Origin: Rhea pennata
Lineage: Eukaryota; Chordata; Aves; Rheiformes; Rheidae
DNA length: 64,000 nucleotides
NCBI RefSeq assembly: GCF_028389875.1
Contig: NC_084663.1
Location: forward strand, 12,042,666 to 12,106,665
Reading direction: 5' to 3'
The notes under the pieces were generated by a model. That model was not told the DNA's origin and did not search any database. It worked only from the letters and a program-made list of their open reading frames with translations. Below are positions 37,991-64,000 of this stretch, in pieces (within the stretch, counting starts at the first letter, position 1; each line of letters begins with the position of its first letter). A program made the position numbers and the translations under genes.

Positions 37991-40900
37991 TTGTTTCACC
38001 ATTACAATGCTCATGAGTGACCTCCGTGCTGTCTGACAACAATAAAAACATACTTACAAGATTAATGGAAATATGAAATCATAGCAGACTGTTAGCTTAA
38101 TTTCCAACCATATTTCTCATGTAATCTGCGTATCGAGAATTCAAAGCAGAGGGGCAGAAAGTTGCATTACTGGATTTCTACTTAGAATAGAAATGAAGAA
38201 CTATGGCAATACAATTATTAATAAGTACCTTATTTTGGCATAATGAAGCACTAGAAATACGTAAATTTGCTGCACTTAAAGCACAGAAGCCTGCAGAGAC
38301 AAACTAACATTGAAATAACTTCAGTATTCCACTTTCTAGAATATCATCCCTAAAAAAGGAGTTTCATTAAAAATACAACTTAACCCCCTGGGAGTTCAAA
38401 CCAAAAAACGACCTGACTTCCTAGGAATCTCTTTCTGAACTCAGTAGTCCAAGAGGAGCATTAGAGGTGATCCCAGCACAAGTGGTTGGCAATCAGGCAA
38501 AGAAATGCTTTGACAAGGACCTGTGTTCAAAACTGGATCACAGGCAAGGGAAAAATACCTTGCAAGGAAGCAGGATTGTTTGATTCAGTAATGTAAAGAG
38601 TTCTGCTGTTCCATTAATGCCTGAAGTCCTGTCTGATTGATGGCCTTTCCTCAAAATACAACCTGAATTATTCCAGAGCGTCAACAGTATTATGATCTTT
38701 GTCTAGTTTTCCCTGCTAACACCATGGCTTCCATTAAGTCATTCATTAACTATTTTAGTCTGATCAGGAACAGATGGAAGTAGCCAAAGCTTTTCTTGTC
38801 TGTTTGCTTTTGTTTTAATCTTCCAGTCTATAAAATTGTTTTTCATCTTTCAATGTGTGAATTTAAAAAGCCTACTAGATTGTTTAGCAACTTATAAACC
38901 CTTTTGATGGTATTTAAGCTTTGAGTATAGAAAATTTGGAAACTTGTTGAGATGAATCAGTGATGTTTTGGTAAAATTATTTTTATTCTTTCTTTCCCTA
39001 CCCATCATATGAAAAATGAAATTAATAAAGCTTTCCACTTATAAATCTTTTTCACTTATAAATAGCTTTGCAATTCATGAAACACAGGGAGAAATTGAAG
39101 CTTATGCAGGAAAGTGTTGCAAGAATGGTTAAAGGCTAAAAATGCTGTGTTGTAAAAAAAATTCAAGGGGCCAAATCAATCTAGCTCAACAAAGAAAAAG
39201 CTAAAGAACAACTACACCAGTGTTCAAATGAGCTCTTTTTGTTTGCTGATAGTTCCAAAAATAATTTGAAGTTCATTTATGAAGTTGAATTAGACATTGC
39301 AAATTATTATAAATAAGAATTTTGTTGCCATTTACAAAGGTGATGGGGAGGGACATAGCTGTAGTATCATGTAACACAATGTAACTGGCCAAGGCACATT
39401 CAGGATGTAGGATCATCTGCTTTGACTCAGAGCAAAGATCTGAGGAAAGCTCTGAGATTAGCTCCTCTTCTGCTTAAGTTATTTTACTTTAATTAACAGG
39501 ACAAGCTAAAAGTAACTTTTTCAGATTATTTAGTTCACTATTGGTTAGGGCATTTTTTTCAAATATGGAAAGAAGGTCAAATACTTTTCAAAAAATCAGA
39601 CCAAGTTTGAACTTTGGTCTCCCAGTTGCCAGCTGAATAGCCCAGCAACTGGATTATAGGCAGCACCATTAGTGCCATCATCTTCTCAGTTCTGTGAATA
39701 GTATGGCAAAGAAAAGTGCTATCTCCAAAATCTGATCTGCAAAAATCTGGCATAGATCCACTTCATAAATGAGTTTCTGAAATGCCAGTGTTACATGATC
39801 ATGTGTATAACTGTTGGGGGAGCATACAAGCCTTTATAATCTAATCTGTTTATTTTTTAATTTTGCAGATCATTTCTTTAGTGATGTTTGTCTGCCTTAG
39901 ACGTACAAGTTTCACTGTGTTTCAAACTAAATTGAACTACTTGGCATTTGTCAAAGGTAGTCATATAATTTTTACATTTCAACTGACAGGCAATCAATTA
40001 ACACAACTCACTTGAGGTGCTGAACATTTGTAACAATTACTCACTGCTTTCTGAAGTCCTTTTGATATTGCTGAAGCAGCTATTACCCATATACAGCATT
40101 GTCATCACAGGCTGGCCTCAAAGATCCTTAAGATTTGTGCTCTGGTATGTTCAGGGTCACTTCTCATTGATATTATTTTACCATGTCTTCCTTCAAAGAT
40201 GCTAACTGTCAGTGCACTGGACTAAAACATTAGCCCAATCAGGATTAACTGTAATTCCACGGAAAATACAAATGCTTCATTGTGCCTCTATGCTATCCTG
40301 TGTAAGCACAGTATTTCAGCATGGGTCTCAGGAAGGCTCAAATAGTACACTTCAGCTACTCCATTAATCTTCTTTTCCCAGTTTACTTTGAATAAATGAA
40401 ATCACTTGTCCCTATTGCTGAAGTTTAACATTAAAATCACTATAAAATTCCTTTAACAGCCTCAGCATCATACCTTTTGGAACATGTTTGAAATTCTACA
40501 ACAAATTCTGATTCCTTAAATTGAGCCAGGAAGCCAAGCACTATGAATTTTAACGATTTATGTCATAAATAGACAAACAAGGCAAAGACACCAAGCCAAA
40601 GAAGCATAGTTTGAGTATGAAAGATACTGGCATAAATATAAGCAATCACTTCAGAAATTGACCAAAAATGCCCAAATTTCCATGTATGGTATCAAACAAA
40701 ATATACTTCTTTTGTAATAGCATCTCTAGAATTATGAAAATTAAAACTAGATTTTTAAACATTAAAAACAGTAGATCATCATAAGTTTGACATGATGAAC
40801 TATCTTTTTCGATTCTTAAAATACTAAATACAGGACGATCACATCTTTGTCTTCATATAGCTTTGCCACAATAAAGTTAATTGAATTTAATTTTCTGATT

Positions 40901-43900
40901 ATTGCTTTTTATATTCTAAACTATAAAATAAATATCTGAAGTTGCCAAATTCCCTAACGAATAGAAATGTAAGCTTTGGCAATTTCCACAAAGTTAACAT
41001 TATTCTACTGCAGAATTATCTTGCTTGATCACAAAGCCCATGACAGAAGCTAAATAAACTATTTCCTGTTTTGATTCCGTAAGTCAAACTTGAATAGTTG
41101 CATTTTTATCTACAAAAAATATCCTGGCATACAGGACAAGTATTAGCTTTTATCAAAACTATGAAGCGCAGTTCTCAGAATAACTTAGTTTTGTGTGGTT
41201 TTTGAATAGATTTGTTTTCTTAATTTACGACATAGTTGAAGAATTGCTATGTTGAAACAGAGAAACTGTTGGAATTTGTGACTACACATCAGCTTCCTCG
41301 CCACCCCCCCACCACGACCACCACAGAGTAAGACACCGATTTCTGAAAGAAATCATTATTACCTTTGAGTATGTGTGTAAAGCAGATGGACCATGCCCGA
41401 GTACAAGCAGAATATTATCAAAAGAAAACTGATTAACAGTCCTGGTCTCTGCTATGTCCAAACACTCATAAACTTTCCCCACTACCACAACCACTGAAAA
41501 AAACAATCACATGCAGAACGGATCAACCAGAATGTCCAAATTTGAAGAGCATTGCTCCTAATTATACTATGGACAAAAGCTTGATAGATGCATTTTGCCG
41601 CAGTCATTTTCAAATGCAGTGCATTTGCCCAACTCTGGTACATCTCTGATTAAAATTCTGTTCCCAGGTTCCTCTTACATCAAGGCAGCTTCTTAGAAGG
41701 TATTCTCGAGGCATAGAGCAGGGAAGAGTTTTCTTGCACCTATGCAACTGAAATTTAACATTCCTACCTAACCTTCAGAGCCACAAAACAGAGCTTTTGC
41801 AAAAAGTACAGACACTGCCTCATGCAGTTAGTAACTGTAATTAGGGCACTCAGCAGAACGTGTGTCCCTCAAATCTCAGGTTCTTTAATCACCAATCTCA
41901 TCTACCTGGTGAACGCACTATTTTAGAGGCTATGAGCTATTCAGGAATGATCTGCTATCATTTTTTCAAAATGAAGTTTACAACCCCCGCACTCCTCTCT
42001 GAGCCACAGGCTATTGTCATTAACATGAGGTAGAATAACTTTAAGACATCCATGGAGTAGAATAGTCAGTATCAGTCAGGTTTCTTACTTGATCTAGAAC
42101 AAGAAATTTATCTTAGTTTCCCCGTTTCCGATGCATGCTGGCCATCAGGCTGTTCAGCATGCTACAGTTTGGTATCTTCCCCCCATCCTCAAAGGTTTAA
42201 AGTAGAATTTAAATCTTGAAACTGTCAATTGCCTATATAGGAACAGAAACTGCAATCCAACAGATGCTACTCCATTTCTGTGCTATGACCCTAGACCTTG
42301 TTTTGACTCTTTTAAGCTAATACATGTAACCCCAAATTTCTTCCAAATTCGGTAGGTAAAGGCACACAAGTTTTCCAAGTCATACTTCTCACAGCTGAGC
42401 ATCCTAAAAATAACTATATAATAACACCTTTCTTAGTTACTGAAAGGCTCCAACCATAGCCAGTATGCTCACCCACACCATACTCGATTAGCAAAGTCTT
42501 CACAAGCATATGATTCGCTACATACTGGGAGAAGGAACAGGAGGCTCAGCGAAGATCGTCCTGGAGCAAGACTGCTGAAGCACACGACCGATCTTTTTAG
42601 GCAGTGGAGGAGCAATAGTTTCCTCCATTTTCTAGACCTGCCTCAGACTGAGGAGCCTGCTGACAAAACAGAGGAGCTGCAGTGAAAATCAAGCTTGCAT
42701 CTTTCTCCATTGCATGTAAGTACTCTAGCAGCTTTTCCTGGAGCACAGGCTTAGCATGACAAAGAGCCTTCATCTCAGTACAAAAAGTGATCAACTGTGT
42801 TATCAGAGATCCTCAATTTTGCCCAAGACAATCAAGACAGGAGTCCAAAGCAGCATGTATTGATTACCAAAAACTATATAATTAAAACCCAGTAAGCTTA
42901 GGCAAGATCATGTAATAAGTCAAGAAACAAGTCTGAAAATATTCATACTGGAATTATTTCATTATAGTTAATATAGCTTTAACGGGGAAGAGGATTTCTA
43001 TTGATAGATTGTCTTCTTTGGTAAGAAAACCTCCTGTAAGATCCACTGGGCTGAAAGCTGAAACTGGATACATTCAAAACAGAGTATTTGCTTTCAATGA
43101 GGATAATTATAAGAATATCTAAACAAGAGATTAACTTCTGGATTATGGCAAGATTTTTAAGATGTGAACCAGTTCCAGAGACTATTTTAAGCATCACTTA
43201 TGAACTAATTTTCATCATCAACTCCATTTTGAGAATCTTAGAACAGATATCAATGATATATTTGGCCTTTAATATTTGAATAGGAACAGCTTTCATATAG
43301 GCAATTTTGTAAGTCTAAACAAAGTACCAGTACAGAGAACCTATATAGGAACATATTGGCTGCCAACACACCAAGTCAGAAAAGACATGTTCATCCTCCT
43401 GGACTCAAAAAGCACAAGTATCTCATAGTATTGTCTACAGTAAGATGATTAATTCAGAAGACACTAGGTACAAAATCGCAAGAATTCTGAAATTTTAGCT
43501 GTTATGAACAGTGGCAAAGAAAAAAAACAGGAATTAGTAATATCTATTTATGTTCATTTTTATCTCTTTCTTGCATAAAGCTTGTGAATTTACTCTCAAC
43601 TTTGCAGCTTCTCCTTATTACCACCTAGCTATTTTTACAGGATGGATGCAGAAAGACTTCCATCAACAAGTTTAAAGAAAAACATTTCTTTTAAGCAAGG
43701 CACAAAGTTTAGATTTATTAACTTTAGTCATTTGATTAACTCCATTTTTTTTTACATTAATTTTTACATTAAGTACAAGAACCAACTAAATGTGGATTTA
43801 AATATTGCCGCAAAGTATTCCAAGGAGGTTAAAAATCAGTTACATATCCAGAACTGTAAAAGCACAACTAAAAGCAGCCCAGGATATAGAAACTGTTTAC

Positions 43901-45379
43901 CATAACTGCTAAAAAAGCTCAGTGTCCAAATATATTCAACAAACGTATTAAATTAATAGCTTTTCTAATCTTTCATTAGATACAGAATTGCTAAATGCTT
44001 TTCCAACAACAGAAGCATCAAAAAAAAAAAAACAATACAGGTAAAAATTGCTCAATCTGAAGCCTAAATGAAACATATACACAACCAAAAATTAAGTAAA
44101 AGAACAATGATTGAGATATTTTGGTTGAACACTTCTAAGAACAGATACATTAAGATAATATGCAAAAAAATCAAAAGATTCAAAGACTTTTTCCTTCTCA
44201 AACAACTTAGAGTGTACAGTAGCTGCCTGATATAGTCTATTAGAGAAAAATCATATTTCAAAGTTTGGTGCACGTAAATATTCTAGATGACAAAATACAT
44301 TGAAGGCAACCATCCATGATTTTTTTTTTTTTTTTTTTTTTTTTACAAACAGAAGCTTATTCTTTCTGAAATAGGTATAAAAATCAGTTCTGACACTAAT
44401 CATAAGGCAATGCATATGATCCTAAGATAACAAGTCATATAAAGGAAAAAACAGTATTTTTAACCTACTCTAAAGAAAGTCTGAGTTTAAATATCATTAG
44501 AGGGAGTAAAGAATTAACATCTGAAAGTCACTAAGTCATCCTGTCCAAAATACTGAGACCACTGTACCATATCTTGTGGGAGGTCCTAATATTTCTATCA
44601 TTATCAAACTAGTTTTATTACCAGAAAATAGCAAAGTGTTTAAGGAGAACCTCATTTTATTTCTTAAGCAAGCAGAAAACCCTCTTTTTTGTTACCTATA
44701 TAATATAAAATGAGCAAAGGCAACTTGTCCAATCACTCCAATGAGTAAAGATCATGGTTTCAGACTTTATTGTTACTGTATGTGTGTGTTTTAACTTCAT
44801 TTCTGCATTTCAATCAACTTCAATGATTGATGAATCTTAAATTCAATTTCTCAGTGTTGCCATATTTGCACTGCAAAGACTGCAAGCCCAAGTTTCATAA
44901 GCTGTGGATTTCAATTAAATTTTAAAAAATAATCTTTGTATTTATCTTAAATTTTAAGAAGATTTTTTCAAAATTTAAGGCAAAAAAACAAGTTTTATTT
45001 ATTAGGTCTCTTTAAATCTGAGTAGGCGTAGGGAGCTGTTTAAATATCAAAAAAAAAAAAAACCCTAACATCATATACAATATCACCAACAGAATAAGGC
45101 AGCATGCACACTTACGATGAAAAGAAAATTTAATTTTACAAGATGTTTAAATAATCAAAAGGCAAAAAGTGTCTGTCCCCTCTAAGAGCATTTTAATAAA
45201 ACACAGAAATTTTAAGAGGACATCAAGTTACTAAAATATTCTGTTCAACATTTATACAAATACATTACTACAATTATAAGAATACATACAGTTGAAAGAC
45301 ATCTCAGTTACCCAATTACTTAAATTTACAAGACAAACATAAATAAAGCTGTTAAAACAGGCAAGTACAGTACTGGTCT
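37991..45379. other. 3' flank of GNAI1 and intergenic sequence, no gene recognised
   Basis: AT-rich sequence without a recognisable exon or named repeat. It holds alternative AATAAA signals for GNAI1 on the minus strand (see the 3'UTR entry), a T25 run at 44,320-44,344 and a duplicated CACTTATAAATCTTTTT-like unit near 39,036-39,065. The distal GNAI1 3'UTR could extend to about 43.7 kb. Confidence 0.7.
44320..44344. repeat. T25 homopolymer
   Basis: Twenty-five consecutive T. On the gene strand it is poly(A), about 1.2 kb downstream of the GNAI1 stop. Confidence 0.9.
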
Positions 45380-45583
45380 ATCATTCAACACAACATATTT
45401 TTTATTTCTTTCACATTGAAACCAATCAGATTAGATTTGTGTGAAGACGTTCTTCAAACCTAAAAATAAAATAAAGAGAATTAAGTATATCTATGTAAGT
45501 TTTACACTACATAGGCATATTCCAAACGCTGAAGTCCTGTTTTCAGGCATTTAATTTACCATTTAACAAAATTCTGTCTGCTC
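45380..45583 (-). other. GNAI1: GNAI1 proximal 3'UTR (end approximate)
   Basis: Sequence immediately 3' of the stop codon. A first consensus poly(A) signal lies about 170 nt downstream of the stop, so a short 3'UTR is possible. Further AATAAA signals on the minus strand at 44,994-45,003 (two overlapping), 44,656-44,661 and 43,714-43,719 could give longer forms of roughly 0.6 to 1.9 kb. Which of them are used cannot be decided from sequence. Confidence 0.5.
45411..45416 (-). terminator. GNAI1: candidate proximal polyadenylation signal of GNAI1 (AATAAA)
   Basis: The minus strand reads AATAAA here. Within about 15 nt downstream it is followed by a GT-rich stretch, TATGTTGTGTTG, which fits a downstream CstF-binding element. 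It is the first AATAAA with such a downstream element after the stop codon. Confidence 0.5.
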
Positions 45584-61868
<16,285 letters not shown>

Positions 61869-64000
61869 CTGAAAAATAAACACGTAAAAATTCATTAGAG
61901 TAGATGTTTATTCATCTTTAGGAGAATACACTTACAGCTAAATTTCTACACCAAATTCTTAACCAATAGGTCTCCAATAGCTCAAAATACATTTATTAAA
62001 AATTACTTTTTACTAACAAAGTACCACCTCAAGCTGGAAGTGTCATTTTAATAAGAAATCATTTAACTCCGAAAAACTTTTGGTCTTCTTTTTGTAAAAG
62101 TATAATCTTCAGTCTGCAGGTGTCTAATGTAAATAGTTGTCCAATTCTAAAGGGATCTCTGGAATTCAAGTCCTCTGTCTTTTTAATCAGCAGTAGACGA
62201 GAGACCCTCTACATCCATTATTTATATACCATTAACACTAGTACTAAGTATTGCAGGTGAGCATCTTGCAAACTCTTGAGTGTTCTAGACCTCAGTACCA
62301 TCACTTGGTCCTTGCAAGAATAAACTAGTACAGCCAGACTTTTTGTGGAAGAGATTATGTTAAATTTGACAGATTTACTGATACTAATCTTAACACTTAA
62401 ATTTAGAAAAACAGAAAGGTACTATATTAAAATGCAAAGCTTACAAAAGCAAATAGTGTTTGTCAGTAGACCAAACAAAGCATCAAAGTACCATTTTTGC
62501 TGTCTCAACTTTATTTTTGCCTTTGGGTTTTTTAGCCTGCTTCTTTCCCTGACAAATCCATGCACTCAGTTGTGATTTGATCCCTTTATATGGAGCACCT
62601 TCATCGTTTGCCTTATTTGTACTGTGGCTTATACTGAATTCCACCCCTTATATTTCTCCTTCTCAACATGGCTTTGTAGAAGTGCATATAATCTTCCTAC
62701 AGCCTGAAAGTGTTTCTCATGCAAATAGATAATCAGTTGTCCAATTCCAATAGGGCCAAAGAAAGTATTGGCAGATTGCTGAAAGAGATGAGCAGCCTAG
62801 CAGTGAATGAAATGGAAAAGACTAAGGTGCTCAGCGTAAGGCTTGGTCTTTACTGACAAGGTCCTCTCTCAATTCCCCCAAATTCCACAAAACAAAACTG
62901 GGAACACAAAAGGTAAAGGAAGACTGAGCTAGGAACTACTTTAGTGAGCTGGAAATAGGTTGGTCAATGAGACCAGAAAAGATACTACAGATGCTGATGG
63001 ATCTCAGCCATGCCTTTGTGATGCTTCTCTATAGCATCTTTAGAAGTCATCATGATCAAGGAAGCCACTGGCAACTGAAAAAAGGCAAAAAACTCATCTT
63101 CAGAAAAGCGCCAGAAGGAAGAACTCAGGAACTACAAGCCAGTCAGCCTCATCTTGATCTTCAGGATGATTATACAGCAAATACTACAGGAAGGTATTTC
63201 CAGGCACAGAATGTGGCCAAGAATAGTTAGCAGAAACTAGATACCTTAAGACAGAAACAGACTTCCCAGGGATGTCCAAAGAGAGATAAGAAAAACAGGA
63301 AGCTGCAGCAGAGGACGTTCCAGAGAGATAGAAGTGGAGGGACAAACAAACAAACAAACAAAAAAAAAAAGCCCCACAAAACACCACAGCGCACACACAC
63401 ATACACCATTACACTGTTTTAAAGATAGTGATTAAGCACTGGAACAGATTGCTCAGAGGAAGTATAGAATCTCAGCCTTAAAAATCTTTAAGGCAGAAGT
63501 GGACAAGGCCCTGAGCACCCTCATCTAATTATGAAGCTAGCCTTGCTTTGAGCCAAGGCTTCAAAGTGACACTTGCCAATAGGTGATATCCAGACATTTC
63601 TTCTAAGTTAAAATTATCTTCAAGTTTCTCCTGGTCTGGTATATAGTGATGCCTTCAGAATCTTCCTCCTGGCTGATTAAACGAAGTATATAGTTTCATG
63701 ACAGTCTCAAGGAAGCTCAGGACTTTCTGGAGAGGAGGCTGGACAACTTTTGGCAGTCAATGCTGTTACTGATGTGGCTAGATTTCCTTTCCTCCAACAC
63801 ATAGTAGAAAGTGTTAGCACAGAAACGGAGTGTGCTGCAGAAGTACCCAGCTACGGAATAAAGAATAGGATTGCCAATTTCAATCTAAGATTGGCTTAAT
63901 GCCACTTTTAGTTAATCTCCATGTTTATGAAAAACAAGTCTTATTTGCAGGTTTCTTTCTGCAGTGTAGCAATAGTTCTCAGACTCTGAGCTACCACAGA
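61869..64000 (-). other. GNAI1: GNAI1 intron 1, 3' part (2,132 nt in window)
   Basis: This is intron sequence between exon 2 and exon 1, which is not in the window. Besides the old CR1 remnant I see no exon. No 118-bp coding segment with the expected N-terminal Gi sequence is present on the minus strand, and the region lacks the CpG-rich look of a first exon. Confidence 0.8.
62970..63535 (+). mobile_element. old, heavily mutated CR1 LINE remnant (intron 1 of GNAI1)
   Basis: Two recognisable parts lie in plus orientation. At about 63,040-63,180 the sequence resembles the CR1 ORF2 reverse-transcriptase region coding for a [20 protein letters not shown] block, here broken. At about 63,425-63,530 it resembles the CR1 3' segment (AGCACTGGAACAGATTGC, then GTGGACAAGGCCCTGAGCA). 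Unrelated sequence and an (ACAA)n plus A-rich tract at 63,341-63,370 separate them. Divergence is visibly higher than in the 35 kb or 58.4 kb copies, so it belongs to an older subfamily. It is antisense to GNAI1. Confidence 0.7.

Noticed and set aside
61869..64000. Search for GNAI1 exon 1 on the minus strand.
   Set aside because: No segment encodes the N-terminal Gi sequence with a donor in the required phase, and no CpG-rich promoter is present, so exon 1 lies beyond the window.

Overview
The window is vertebrate nuclear DNA, most likely from a bird. It is AT-rich and intron-rich. It carries several copies of CR1, the dominant LINE family of birds and other sauropsids, some still ending in the diagnostic ATTCTRTG-type 8-bp tail repeat. 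The one protein-coding gene I can support encodes a G-protein alpha-i1 subunit (GNAI1). I see no prokaryotic features, no operons and no CRISPR array.

Layout. (1) Positions 1 to about 45,400 are gene-poor intergenic DNA downstream of GNAI1. They hold three CR1 fragments (7.7, 33.9 and 34.9 kb), two ancient MIR-like SINE remnants (1.4 and 30.6 kb), homopolymers and small microsatellites. They also hold two short CpG-dense islands (24.6 and 37.9 kb) that stand out from the AT-rich background. (2) Positions 45,584-61,868 on the minus strand contain coding exons 2 to 8 of GNAI1. All have consensus splice sites, and their lengths of 43, 142, 158, 129, 130, 154 and 191 bp sum to 947 bp. A 354-residue protein with its stop needs 1,065 bp, so exon 1 (118 coding bp, residues 1-39 and the first base of codon 40) must lie beyond position 64,000. 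(3) Positions 61,869-64,000 are part of intron 1 and hold an old CR1 remnant. The three intronic CR1 copies (introns 1, 3 and 5) are all antisense to the gene.

GNAI1 is the GTP-binding subunit of heterotrimeric Gi, which couples receptors to inhibition of adenylyl cyclase. Every GTPase signature of the family that falls in exons 2-8 is intact: P-loop, switch I Arg/Thr, DVGGQ switch II, NKKD, TCAT and the Cys four residues from the C-terminus. The gene looks functional.

I found no evidence for an undescribed biological system. The best leads for a second look are the CpG island at 24.6 kb with a donor-like site on the minus strand, the second island at 37.9 kb, two compact motif or inverted-repeat clusters (2.94 and 21.09 kb), a possible noncoding terminal exon in the GNAI1 3' region, and an exon-6 acceptor whose pyrimidine tract is a pure 22-nt homopolymer beside a microsatellite.
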